Shown piece after piece: positions 1 to 7,584 of a stretch of 64,000 nt of DNA. Position 1 is the first letter of the stretch. Every line of letters begins with the position of its first letter. Location of the stretch: positions 744,001 through 808,000 of the forward strand of contig JBLHZY010000002.1 in the NCBI GenBank assembly GCA_047631555.1. The letters run 5' to 3'. This stretch comes from JBLHZY01 sp047631555. Lineage in GTDB: Bacteria > Pseudomonadota > Alphaproteobacteria > Rhodobacterales > Rhodobacteraceae. A program made the translations under genes and the position numbers. Under the pieces are notes generated by a model. It was not told where the DNA came from. It did no database searches and was given only the letters and a program-made list of their open reading frames with translations.

Positions 1-939
1 GATTTTGCCTCTGCTGATAGCCTCTATCGCTCGGCTTTGGGGGACATTTTGCCGGCCGCGCCTACCGGCCGAGTGATTGAAGAGGGGTTTCGCCCGCAGA
101 TTACCGATCTTGGCGCGCGCCATCCGGTTACTGAGGGTTTGGATGCATTTGTCCCCGAGATGAGCACGGATCAGACAGGCGAGGGGCCGCAATGGGGCCG
201 TTGGATGCGCCGCATTGAGCTTGAGGAAACAGGCGGGCAAACGGTGATGTCTGGGGGGCGCGATAAGGCGCCGCTTTTGGTGTTGGACCGTGTTGGCGAG
301 GGGCGGATTGCCCTGCTTGGATCGGATCACGCATGGCTTTGGAGCCGCGGGTTTGAGGGCGGCGGGCCGCAGCTCGAATTGCTGCGCCGTTTGGCCCATT
401 GGATGATGAAAGAGCCCGAGCTTGAGGAAGAGGCTTTGAGCGTTACTGCCGAGGGGCTACGGATGAAGATATTGCGCCGCTCGCTTACGATGAGCGCAGG
501 CGATGTTGAGATCACCGGGCCGGATGGAAGCGTTGAGATCGTGCCACTTGTTGAAGTATCGCCGGGCCGTTTTGAGGCAGATTTTGAAGCGCAGGAAACG
601 GGGCTTTATCGGCTGCGATCTGATGAGCGAGAAACCGTTATTGCGCTTGGCCCATCATCGCCGCGCGAATTTGAAGAGACGATTGCGACGGGTGAAAAAC
701 TCGCGGATGTGGTGGATCGCCGCGACGGGGGCATTCGGCGCATTGAGGATGGTTTGCTTGATATTCGCCAAGTGCGCGAAGGGCGGCCAGCGGCGGGGCG
801 CGGCTGGATCGGGATCACGCCACGGGCGGCCTATCTCACGGAAGATATTAGGGTTTTCCCGCTTTTGCCGGCTTGGATCTGGCTGGCTTTGGCAGGGCTT
901 TTGAGCCTTGGCGCATGGCTGCGTGAGGGGCGGCGTTAG
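1..939 (+). CDS. C-terminal part of a large membrane protein with glutamine-amidotransferase-like domain (5' end outside window)
   Basis: The frame is open from base 1, so this is the 3' part (312 codons) of a longer gene. The visible protein starts in a class-I-glutamine-amidotransferase-like fold: the strand-rich segment around PLLVLDRVGEGRIALLGSD resembles the end of that domain. A beta-rich middle part follows, and one hydrophobic helix lies close to the C terminus (LPAWIWLALAGLLSLGAW) before a short basic tail. This arrangement matches the large membrane protein encoded beside MoxR ATPase, DUF58 and DUF4159 genes in alphaproteobacteria; that match is from memory of the family. No catalytic Cys is in the visible part. 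The TAG stop overlaps the stop of the convergent DUF599 gene by 4 bp (TTAG). Function unknown. Confidence 0.7.
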   Translation, partial: DFASADSLYRSALGDILPAAPTGRVIEEGFRPQITDLGARHPVTEGLDAFVPEMSTDQTGEGPQWGRWMRRIELEETGGQTVMSGGRDKAPLLVLDRVGEGRIALLGSDHAWLWSRGFEGGGPQLELLRRLAHWMMKEPELEEEALSVTAEGLRMKILRRSLTMSAGDVEITGPDGSVEIVPLVEVSPGRFEADFEAQETGLYRLRSDERETVIALGPSSPREFEETIATGEKLADVVDRRDGGIRRIEDGLLDIRQVREGRPAAGRGWIGITPRAAYLTEDIRVFPLLPAWIWLALAGLLSLGAWLREGRR

Positions 940-1643
940 GCTTCGCTTTTTGGTATGCGCCGTAATGTGGCATGCGAGGTCGAATTGAATTCGCGCCGCC
1001 AAAGCACGAAAACCGTAAGCGTTGTGGCCAGCAACAGGGGGATCGGCCCGAGCAACCAAGCCAATGTTCCAAGCGCAAAATACATCGCCCGCAGGCCGCG
1101 GGTAAAGGCGCGCGCGGCGGCGATGTTGATATCGCTTGCCTGGTCGGCGCGGTGGATTGCGATTGGGTCTTTTGGATCATTTGGAGTGGCGGCCATAACG
1201 ACGGCGCAGTAGCCAAACAGGCGGTGTGACCAGATGAATTGCAGCAGCGCATTGGTCACGAAAACCAGCACAGCGAGAATTTTAACCTCCCAAATCACGG
1301 CCGGCGCAGTATCGAGGGAAAGGTCTTGCGCGACGCCAAGGAGGCGCTCGGTATTGCCGATCAGTGCAAGGCCCCCGCCGATGGAAATCAGGCAAGCAGA
1401 GGCGAAAAAGGCCGTTCCTTGGCGCAGCGTATCGAGGATGGTTGCATCAAAAATGCGCGGTTGGCGCGTGATCATTTGGCGCATCCATTCGCGGCGATAT
1501 TCGGCCATCAGGATGGAGACAGAGGGAGAAGAGGCGCGCGGATTTTCGATCCTAAGCCCGATGAGCAGCCAAGCGAGCACAAGCGCCGCAACTGCGATGC
1601 CATCAAGCAGGGTAAAAAAGTGAAACCGGTTCAAAAACTCCAT
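936..1643 (-). CDS. DUF599 family integral membrane protein
   Basis: About 235 residues with four hydrophobic segments (near residues 8-28, 85-105, 117-137 and 190-215). The opening pattern, a short amphipathic N terminus, a first helix and then WLLIGLRIENP, is typical of the DUF599 family, whose function is not established. I place the start at the ATG at 1643: the family normally begins just before this first helix, and a GGAG lies 12-15 nt upstream. An in-frame ATG at 1679 and a TTG at 1709 would add up to 22 residues, but neither has a Shine-Dalgarno, and the TTG falls inside the inverted repeat in front of glcD. Its 3' end overlaps the upstream convergent gene in a shared TTAG. Divergent from glcD. 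Confidence 0.8.
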   Translation of the reverse strand: MEFLNRFHFFTLLDGIAVAALVLAWLLIGLRIENPRASSPSVSILMAEYRREWMRQMITRQPRIFDATILDTLRQGTAFFASACLISIGGGLALIGNTERLLGVAQDLSLDTAPAVIWEVKILAVLVFVTNALLQFIWSHRLFGYCAVVMAATPNDPKDPIAIHRADQASDINIAAARAFTRGLRAMYFALGTLAWLLGPIPLLLATTLTVFVLWRREFNSTSHATLRRIPKSEA

Positions 1644-1687
1644 ATTTGCAAGATAGCGCTCCAGCGGGAGACTTGCCATAGAGTAAG

Positions 1688-1710
1688 ATTGGTAATAAGA
1701 TTTTACCAAT
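1688..1710. promoter_or_regulatory. Perfect inverted repeat, probable operator in front of glcD
   Basis: ATTGGTAA, then a 7-bp spacer, then TTACCAAT: two perfect 8-bp arms 21 nt upstream of the glcD start. The TTGGT/ACCAA half-sites resemble those of GntR-family regulators of organic-acid genes (for example PdhR), although the spacer is longer here. It lies in the glcD/DUF599 divergent region and could control either gene. No glcC-like regulator gene is adjacent. Confidence 0.45.
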
Positions 1711-1731
1711 TACTGATTTTGGAGATATCCT

Positions 1732-3168
1732 ATGCAGATGCCGCGCCCCTCTCAGGCGATCTTGGATCGTAAGGCTCAGATTGTGGCCCTTTTGCGCGCG
1801 GCTTTGCCTGAGGGCGGGGTGATCTGGGATGAGGCGGAGCTGCGCGCATATGAATGTGATGCGTTGACGGCCTATCGCTGCCCACCATTGGCGGTGGTTT
1901 TGCCGCGCAGCACTAAAGAGGTCTCTGCGATCATGCGGATTTGTCATGCTGAGGGCATTCCAGTTGTTCCTCGCGGGGCAGGCACATCGCTTGCGGGTGG
2001 GGCTTTGCCGACGGCGGATGCGGTTGTGATTGGGGTTGCGCGGATGAATGGCGTGATCGAGACGAATTATCCGGATCGTTATATACGGGTGCAAACGGGG
2101 CGCACGAACCTCAGCGTGACGGGGGCAGTTGAGGCGGACGGGTTTTTCTATGCGCCTGATCCGTCGAGCCAGCTTGCTTGCGCGATCGCGGGCAATATCG
2201 CGATGAATTCGGGCGGAGCGCATTGCCTGAAATACGGGGTGACGACCAATAATCTGATGGGTGTGACCATGGTTTTGGCTGATGGCGAGGTGATCGAGAT
2301 TGGCGGGCCCTATTTGGATGCGGGCGGGCTTGATTTATTGGCGGTTGTTTGTGGCTCGGAGGGGCAGCTTGGGATTGTAACAGAAGCAACCTTGCGGATT
2401 TTGCACAAGCCCGAGGGCGCGCGGCCGGTTTTGATTGGGTTTGACAACAATGAGGTCGCGGGCGCTTGTGTGAGCGATATTATTCGCTCGGGGATATTGC
2501 CGGTAGCGATTGAGTTTATGGATCGTCCCTGCATTCGCGCGACGGAGGCCTTTGCGGGCGCGGGGTATCCTGATTGTGAGGCCTTGTTGATTATCGAGGT
2601 TGAGGGCTCAAGCGGCGAGATTGATGATCAACTGGCGCGGATTATTGAGATTGCGCGCGCGCATAATCCGGTTGAGGTTCGCGAGAGCAAATCGGCAGAG
2701 GAGTCCGCGCGGATTTGGCTTGGGCGCAAGTCGGCCTTTGGCGCGATGGGGCAGATCAACGATTATATGTGCTTGGATGGGACGATCCCTGTTTCGGCGT
2801 TGCCGCAGGTTTTGAAGCGGATCAGTGAGCTTTCCGATGAATACGGGCTTGGGGTTGGTAATGTGTTTCATGCAGGCGACGGGAATATGCATCCCTTGAT
2901 CTTGTTTGATGCCAATAAACCCGGTGATTTAGAGAAATGCGAGGCGATGGGGGCGGATATTTTGCGGCTTTGTGTTGAGGTTGGTGGCTGCTTGACTGGC
3001 GAGCACGGGGTTGGGATTGAGAAGCGCGATCTGATGGTGGCGCAGTTTGATCCCGTAGATTTGGAGGCGCAGATGGCTGTTAAGGATGTGTTTGATCCCA
3101 AGTGGCTTTTGAACGGCGCCAAGGTTTTTCCGCTTGCGGCATCGGCATCGCGCCGTGGGGAGGGCTGA
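1732..3168 (+). CDS. glcD: Glycolate oxidase, FAD-linked subunit GlcD
   Basis: 478 residues. FAD-binding subunit of the membrane-associated glycolate oxidase complex that oxidises glycolate to glyoxylate. The N-terminal PCMH-type FAD domain carries RGAGTSLAGG at residues 81-90 and a second flavin-contact segment CGSEGQLGIVTEA. The C-terminal half has the family motifs HAGDGNMHP and LTGEHGVGIEKR. Length is normal for GlcD (about 480-500). The start at 1732 has a GGAG 8 nt upstream. It is followed by glcE and glcF on the same strand, the usual order, and preceded by the inverted repeat at 1688-1710. A D-lactate dehydrogenase is the main alternative, but the glcE and glcF neighbours make glycolate much more likely. 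Confidence 0.95.
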   Translation: MQMPRPSQAILDRKAQIVALLRAALPEGGVIWDEAELRAYECDALTAYRCPPLAVVLPRSTKEVSAIMRICHAEGIPVVPRGAGTSLAGGALPTADAVVIGVARMNGVIETNYPDRYIRVQTGRTNLSVTGAVEADGFFYAPDPSSQLACAIAGNIAMNSGGAHCLKYGVTTNNLMGVTMVLADGEVIEIGGPYLDAGGLDLLAVVCGSEGQLGIVTEATLRILHKPEGARPVLIGFDNNEVAGACVSDIIRSGILPVAIEFMDRPCIRATEAFAGAGYPDCEALLIIEVEGSSGEIDDQLARIIEIARAHNPVEVRESKSAEESARIWLGRKSAFGAMGQINDYMCLDGTIPVSALPQVLKRISELSDEYGLGVGNVFHAGDGNMHPLILFDANKPGDLEKCEAMGADILRLCVEVGGCLTGEHGVGIEKRDLMVAQFDPVDLEAQMAVKDVFDPKWLLNGAKVFPLAASASRRGEG

Positions 3169-3170
3169 TC

Positions 3171-3227
3171 ATGGGGCAGGCGTTTTGGATGAGTATTTTG
3201 ACCAAGAAAAAGTTGGAGCTTGTGTGA
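3171..3227 (+). CDS. Possible 18-codon leader or coupling ORF between glcD and glcE
   Basis: An ATG at 3171, 2 nt after the glcD stop, is preceded by a strong GGAGG (3159-3163, spacing 7). It opens an 18-codon frame (MGQAFWMSILTKKKLELV) whose TGA overlaps the ATG of glcE as TGATG. The frame differs from glcE and the peptide resembles nothing I know. The strong ribosome site and exact stop-start overlap suggest a translational coupler that brings ribosomes to glcE, or a chance ORF. Translation is inferred, not shown. Confidence 0.35.
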   Translation: MGQAFWMSILTKKKLELV

Positions 3228-4321
3228 TGCGGCCCGTGGATGAGGCGGAATTGGCGGGGATGGTTCGCGATGCTGCTGGGCCTTTGCGGATTGTTGGCGG
3301 CGGAACGCGGGCGATTGGGGCTGTGACTGGCGAGGTGCTGGAAACGGGCGGTTTGGCCGGGATCACGCTTTATGAGCCCGGGGCTTTGACTTTGGTCGCG
3401 AAGGCCGGGACGCCATTGGCGGATGTTGAGGCGGCGTTGGCGAATGAGGGGCAGCGATTGGCCTTTGAGCCGAGCGATATGCGCGCGCTTTTGGGCCGCA
3501 AGGGCACGGCCACGATTGGCGGAATGGTTGCGGCGAATGCTTCGGGGCCGCGGCGGGTTGCGGTTGGGGCATGTCGGGATTTTCTTTTGGGCGCGCGGTT
3601 TGTTGATGGGCAGGGGAGTGTGATCAAAAACGGCGGGCGGGTGATGAAGAATGTCACGGGCTATGATTTGGCGCGCTTGATGAGCGGGGCGCATGGGACG
3701 CTTGGGGTATTGAGTGAGGTCTCGCTGAAGGTTTTGCCGATGCCTGAGGTGAGCGTAACTTTGCGTGCGGATGGCTTGGATGCTGGGCGCGCGATTGAGG
3801 CGCTGAGTGGTGCGCTTGGATCGCCTTATGATGTGAGCGGGGCGGCGCATATTGTCGGCGGGGCTTTGATGCTTCGGCTTGAAGGGTTTGAGGCATCGGT
3901 TGCATATCGGGCCAAAGAACTGATGGCGCATTTGGCGGGGTTTGGTGCGTTTTCGCTTGATCCGGATGCCGATTGGGCGGCGATCCGCGATGTTCGAGAG
4001 TTTGGCGATTTGGCCGGGGATGTCTGGCGGATTTCTGTGGCGCCCTCGGCGGCGGCGGATGTTTTGGCCCGGATAGATGCCACGCGCGCGATTTGTGATT
4101 GGGGTGGCGGGCTGATCTTTGCCTTGGTTGAAGGGGGGCGCGATTTGCGCCGCGATCTGGGCGCGATGGCAGGGCATGCAACTTTGATGCGGGCGGATGA
4201 GGCGACGATTGCGCGGCTTGGGGCGTTTCACCCAGAAGCGGCGGGCAATGCGGCGCTAACAGCCGGCTTACGGGCGCGGTTTGATCCGCGCGGCATTTTG
4301 AATTCAGGATTGATGGGCTAG
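3227..4321 (+). CDS. glcE: Glycolate oxidase subunit GlcE
   Basis: 364 residues. Second flavoprotein-like subunit of glycolate oxidase, homologous to the FAD domain of GlcD. Visible motifs are RIVGGGTRAIG near the N terminus, KGTATIGGMVAANASGPRR, and KNVTGYDLARLMSGAHGTLG, which is highly typical of GlcE. I use the ATG at 3227: GGAG at 3214-3217 gives a spacing of 9 nt, and MRPVDEAELAGMV is the usual N terminus. The frame is open further upstream (to about 3134), but that would overlap glcD. The stop is followed 3 nt later by glcF. All three subunits are needed for activity in E. coli. Confidence 0.93.
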   Translation: MRPVDEAELAGMVRDAAGPLRIVGGGTRAIGAVTGEVLETGGLAGITLYEPGALTLVAKAGTPLADVEAALANEGQRLAFEPSDMRALLGRKGTATIGGMVAANASGPRRVAVGACRDFLLGARFVDGQGSVIKNGGRVMKNVTGYDLARLMSGAHGTLGVLSEVSLKVLPMPEVSVTLRADGLDAGRAIEALSGALGSPYDVSGAAHIVGGALMLRLEGFEASVAYRAKELMAHLAGFGAFSLDPDADWAAIRDVREFGDLAGDVWRISVAPSAAADVLARIDATRAICDWGGGLIFALVEGGRDLRRDLGAMAGHATLMRADEATIARLGAFHPEAAGNAALTAGLRARFDPRGILNSGLMG

Positions 4322-4324
4322 CAC

Positions 4325-5617
4325 ATGCAGACGAATTTTTCCCCCGAGCAGCTGCGCGAACCCGCAATCCAGCGGGCCAATGAAATTCTGCGCTCTTGTG
4401 TGCATTGCGGGTTTTGCACGGCGACTTGCCCGACCTATCAAGTGCTTGGCGATGAGTTGGACAGCCCGCGCGGGCGGATTTATCTGATCAAGGAGATGCT
4501 GGAAAGCGGACGCGATGCGGATGAAAAGACCGTCAAACATGTGGATCGCTGCCTGAGTTGCCTCGCCTGTATGACGACCTGTCCCTCGGGCGTTCACTAT
4601 ATGCATCTGGTCGATCACGCGCGCGCACATATAGAGAAGACATATAAGCGCCCGTTTACGGACCGGGCTTTGCGCTGGGTCTTGGCGAAAGTTTTGCCCT
4701 ATCCGCTGCGCTTTCGATTTGCGCTTTTGGGGGCGAAGATGGCGCGGCCTTTCGCGCGGCTTATTCCGGATGCGCGGTTGCGGGCGATGATTGCAATGGC
4801 GCCAAAGCAAATCCCGCCGGTGAGCCGCAATGATGATCCGCAAAGTTTTGCCCCCGTTGGTGCGCGCCAAATGCGGGTCGCTTTGATGACGGGCTGTGCG
4901 CAAAAGGCGCTTGATACGGATATCAATGATGCGACGATCCGGCTTTTGCGTCGCTTGGGCTGCGAGGTTGTGATCGCGCGCGGGCAGGGATGTTGCGGCG
5001 CGCTAACCCATCATATGGGGCGCGAGGCTGAGGCGCATGGGTCGGCGGGAGCGAATATCAAGGCGTGGTGCAATGAGATCGACGGGGAAGGCTTGGACGC
5101 GATTGTGATCAATACATCGGGTTGTGGGACGACCGTAAAGGACTATGGTCATATGTTTCGCAATAGCGAATTGGCCGCGGATGCGGCGCGGGTCTCGGAC
5201 CTCGCGGTTGATGTGAGCGAGTTGATTGCGCGCATTGGTCTGCCCAAGGGCAATGGTGATCTGACCGTCGCCTATCACTCGGCCTGCTCATTACAGCACG
5301 GCCAAAAGATCAAAGACGCGCCCAAAGATCTGCTGCGCCAAGCGGGGTTTACGGTTGTTGAACCGGCTGATCCGCATCTGTGTTGTGGCTCTGCGGGGAC
5401 CTATAACTTGATGCAGCCTGAGATCAGCGCCGAGCTAAGGGCGCGCAAAGTCGCCAACCTTGAAGCAAAGAAGCCCGATGTGATCGCTGCGGGCAATATC
5501 GGCTGCATGATGCAAATCGGCTCTGCCACAATGTTGCCACTGGTTCACACTGTAGAACTGCTCGATTGGGCAACAGGCGGCCCAAAGCCTGCGAAATTAT
5601 CCCATAATCAGCCATAA
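4325..5617 (+). CDS. glcF: Glycolate oxidase iron-sulfur subunit GlcF
   Basis: 430 residues. Iron-sulfur electron-transfer subunit that passes electrons from the GlcD/GlcE flavins to the membrane quinone pool. Two ferredoxin-type clusters are visible: Cys25, 28, 31, 35 (CVHCGFCTATCP) and Cys76, 79, 82, 86 (CLSCLACMTTCP). Both are followed by the two CCG domains of the family (QGCCGALTHH and LCCGSAGTY). Length and domain order are normal. It begins 3 nt after glcE, so it is surely co-transcribed. No glcG, glcB or glycolate permease follows; the next genes are secreted proteases. Confidence 0.95.
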   Translation: MQTNFSPEQLREPAIQRANEILRSCVHCGFCTATCPTYQVLGDELDSPRGRIYLIKEMLESGRDADEKTVKHVDRCLSCLACMTTCPSGVHYMHLVDHARAHIEKTYKRPFTDRALRWVLAKVLPYPLRFRFALLGAKMARPFARLIPDARLRAMIAMAPKQIPPVSRNDDPQSFAPVGARQMRVALMTGCAQKALDTDINDATIRLLRRLGCEVVIARGQGCCGALTHHMGREAEAHGSAGANIKAWCNEIDGEGLDAIVINTSGCGTTVKDYGHMFRNSELAADAARVSDLAVDVSELIARIGLPKGNGDLTVAYHSACSLQHGQKIKDAPKDLLRQAGFTVVEPADPHLCCGSAGTYNLMQPEISAELRARKVANLEAKKPDVIAAGNIGCMMQIGSATMLPLVHTVELLDWATGGPKPAKLSHNQP

Positions 5618-5644
5618 TCGGCCACATTCCTGCCCCACCACGCC

Positions 5645-5684
5645 TTTAGCCATTGGTTAACAAATAATCCAAGGGCTGGCTAAA
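5645..5684 (+). promoter_or_regulatory. Leader hairpin that covers the protease ribosome site and start codon
   Basis: TTTAGCCA (5645-5652) pairs with TGGCTAAA (5677-5684), extended inside by TTGG (5653-5656) with CCAA (5669-5672). The right arm runs up to the A of the ATG at 5684 and includes the AAGGG ribosome-binding site (5671-5675). If formed in the mRNA, it would hide the initiation region of the first protease gene. Structure by eye only. Confidence 0.35.
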
Positions 5685-6505
5685 TGCGCGCTTTACTACT
5701 GATACTTTCATTGCTGATCGCTTACGCGGCACCAGCTCAAGCCGAACGCGCCTCTTCAGGGCTTAAAATCCTGATGACGGGGAATGACAGCAAGGGCTGG
5801 GAGGCCGTTGGGCGCCTTAACATGGCGGGCAAAAGCTTCTGCACCGGTGCGCTGATTGCGCCCGATCTGGTGCTCACGGCGGCGCATTGCATGTTTGATG
5901 TGGATACCGGGCGGCTTTATGAAGCATCCGAGATCGAGTTCTTGGCTGGTTGGCGCAATGGGCGTGCCTCTGCTTATCGCGGCGTTCGTGCAGCCATTCC
6001 CCATCCTGAATTCAAGTTTACCAATGACGATCGGGTGATGCGTGTGGCCCATGATCTGGCGCTTCTTAAGCTTGATCAGCCGGTGAACAACACATCCGTA
6101 ATCCCGTTTTCGACATCAACAAGCCCGCGCCGCGGCGATGAAGTTGGGGTTGTGTCCTATGCCCATGACCGCGCCAATTCGCCCTCATTGCAAGAGATGT
6201 GCCATGTTTTGGCCCGCCAATCTGGCATCCTCGTGATGACATGCGATGTTGATTTCGGCTCCTCCGGCGCACCAGTTTTCATGATCCACAATGGCCAAGC
6301 ACAAATCGTCTCAGTGATTTCGGCAAAGGCCGATATGGGCCAACGCAAAGTTTCGCTCGGCACGTCCTTGCAAGAACCATTGGCTGAACTCAAAGCCTTG
6401 ATGGCCAAAGCGGGCGACGGTGTTTTCAACGCAACGCCAGTTTCGCGCCGCATCGGTGAAGATACTCGCCGACCACGCCGCGGCGCCAAATTCCTGCGCC
6501 CATGA
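5684..6505 (+). CDS. Secreted trypsin-like serine protease (paralog 1)
   Basis: 273 residues. A Sec signal peptide covers residues 1-20 (cleavage after AQA). An S1-family protease domain carries His68 in TAAHC, Asp124 in HDLALLKL and Ser194 in GSSGAP, so the triad is intact. The specificity pocket cannot be read reliably. There is no PDZ domain, so it is not DegP-like. The C terminus is Arg-rich and ends GAKFLRP, nearly the same ending as paralog 2. The next gene starts inside its stop (ATGA, 6502-6505), so the two are translationally coupled. Probably periplasmic or exported; substrate unknown. Confidence 0.88.
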   Translation: MRALLLILSLLIAYAAPAQAERASSGLKILMTGNDSKGWEAVGRLNMAGKSFCTGALIAPDLVLTAAHCMFDVDTGRLYEASEIEFLAGWRNGRASAYRGVRAAIPHPEFKFTNDDRVMRVAHDLALLKLDQPVNNTSVIPFSTSTSPRRGDEVGVVSYAHDRANSPSLQEMCHVLARQSGILVMTCDVDFGSSGAPVFMIHNGQAQIVSVISAKADMGQRKVSLGTSLQEPLAELKALMAKAGDGVFNATPVSRRIGEDTRRPRRGAKFLRP

Positions 6506-7407
6506 TCGCGCGCGCACCCTTGCGCAAATTCCTGCGCGTTGGTCTGGCCGCATTTTTGCTCGCCGGGCTTCCTGCGCAAGCCGCAGATACCTCGCTGAAA
6601 AAGCTGGATACTTGGGGCAGCAGTCGCGGCTGGGAAGGCGTTGGCCTGCTGAAAATCGGCGAAGGGTCGCGCTGTTCTGGCGCTTTGATCGCGCCTGATT
6701 TGGTGCTGACGGCCGCCCATTGCCTCTTTGATAAATCGAACAATTCTCTGCGTGATCCGCGCAGCATCACTTTCTTTGCAGGCTGGCGAAATGGCAAATC
6801 CGTCGCGCAGCGCAAAGTGGCTTACGCGGTGATTGAGCCCAACTATGACTATGCCCAAAAGCTCGACGGCGCCAATATTCGCCGTGATCTTGCGCTGCTC
6901 CAACTGGAAGCCCCGATCGCCTCAACGCATGCCAATCCTTTTGGGATCGATGGCGCGGTAAGCATCGGCGAAGAAGTCGCGGTTGTTTCATATGGCCAAG
7001 GGCGTTTTGATGCGCCCTCGCAGCAGCGCTCTTGCGCAGTGGTTGATGGGCAAGCGGGGGTCAAACTCTTTACCTGCGAAACGGTCCCTGGTTCTTCTGG
7101 CGCCCCGATTTTCTCAATGAAAGGGCGCTCGCCGCGCATTGTTTCGGTGGTCTCTGGGGGCGGCAAACGGCAAGGCAAAGACGTGACATTCGGCATGGAT
7201 ATTGAAGCGCCTCTTGAAGGGCTCAAACAGGCGATGCGCTCTGGCGTTGGCGTCTTTCCTATGCGCGCAACGACCGCGCGCCGCGTCTCGGTAAACGCAG
7301 CTCCCTCGGACGAAAGCGGCGCAAAAATCAACCGAATAAAGCCCAACAGCACCGCAGGCGTGTCCCGAATGCGCGCAGGCGGCGCGCGCTTCGTGCGGCC
7401 TCAATAA
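6502..7407 (+). CDS. Secreted trypsin-like serine protease (paralog 2)
   Basis: 301 residues. Paralog of the gene just upstream, clearly a tandem duplication: the same order of signal peptide (residues 1-27, cleavage after AQA), His73 in TAAHC, Asp129 in RRDLALLQL and Ser199 in GSSGAP. The two share GWE.VG.L, LIAPDLVLTAAHC and FFAGWRNG/FLAGWRNG stretches. The tail after about residue 250 is Arg/Ala/Gly-rich, probably disordered, and ends GARFVRPQ, which matches the ending of paralog 1 (GAKFLRP). The last 28 bp of this gene, stop included, are duplicated in tandem just downstream. The start overlaps the preceding stop (ATGA). Confidence 0.88.
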   Translation: MIARAPLRKFLRVGLAAFLLAGLPAQAADTSLKKLDTWGSSRGWEGVGLLKIGEGSRCSGALIAPDLVLTAAHCLFDKSNNSLRDPRSITFFAGWRNGKSVAQRKVAYAVIEPNYDYAQKLDGANIRRDLALLQLEAPIASTHANPFGIDGAVSIGEEVAVVSYGQGRFDAPSQQRSCAVVDGQAGVKLFTCETVPGSSGAPIFSMKGRSPRIVSVVSGGGKRQGKDVTFGMDIEAPLEGLKQAMRSGVGVFPMRATTARRVSVNAAPSDESGAKINRIKPNSTAGVSRMRAGGARFVRPQ

Positions 7408-7436
7408 GGGCGCGCGCTTCGTGCGGCCTCAATAAG
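7381..7436 (+). repeat. Exact 28-bp tandem duplication of the protease gene end
   Basis: Two identical 28-bp units, 7381-7408 and 7409-7436. The unit begins GGCGCGCGCTTC and ends CCTCAATAAG, so it holds the last codons and the TAA stop of the second protease. The second copy lies just beyond the stop. The flanking bases differ, so the repeat is exactly two units. Identity is perfect, consistent with a recent slippage event. Confidence 0.95.
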
Positions 7437-7454
7437 CAGTGCAAATCTGCCCCC

Positions 7455-7483
7455 CTTGAAAGCCAATTTTCTTCTCCCTACAT
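7455..7483 (+). promoter_or_regulatory. RpoH (sigma32) type heat-shock promoter of hsp20
   Basis: CTTGAAA (7455-7461) is followed after 14 nt by CCCTACAT (7476-7483). This fits the heat-shock sigma consensus CTTGAA with a C-rich CYTAT-like -10. It lies about 100 nt upstream of the hsp20 start, leaving room for a structured leader. Confidence 0.65.
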
Positions 7484-7490
7484 CTTTTAG

Positions 7491-7584
7491 ACCGAGCGCT
7501 GCCAAAGCAGGCCCGGCCTAAAACCAAATGTGCTCTGCCCATGATGGGAGGGCGCGATGTTGTTGCTCAAAAGGAGAATAACCC
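7491..7584 (+). ncRNA. Putative ROSE-type RNA thermometer in the hsp20 leader
   Basis: A leader of about 95 nt, the usual size for ROSE elements, which repress small heat-shock genes in alpha- and gammaproteobacteria. It has a GCCC-ATGAT-GGG hairpin, then TTGCT (7563-7567) just before the AAGGAG Shine-Dalgarno (7571-7576). A U-U/C-GCU anti-Shine-Dalgarno is the hallmark of the family. CUC of this block can pair with GAG of the ribosome site across a 5-nt loop. Folding was judged by eye only. Confidence 0.5.

Noticed and set aside
3080..4231. 383-codon open frame on the minus strand opposite glcE
   Set aside because: Shadow of glcE: G+C-rich codon bias keeps the antisense open. Composition is Arg/Pro/His-rich, with no domain and no ribosome site.
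6157..6903. 248-codon minus-strand frame across the two protease genes
   Set aside because: It spans the junction of two well-supported protease genes and encodes no recognisable protein.
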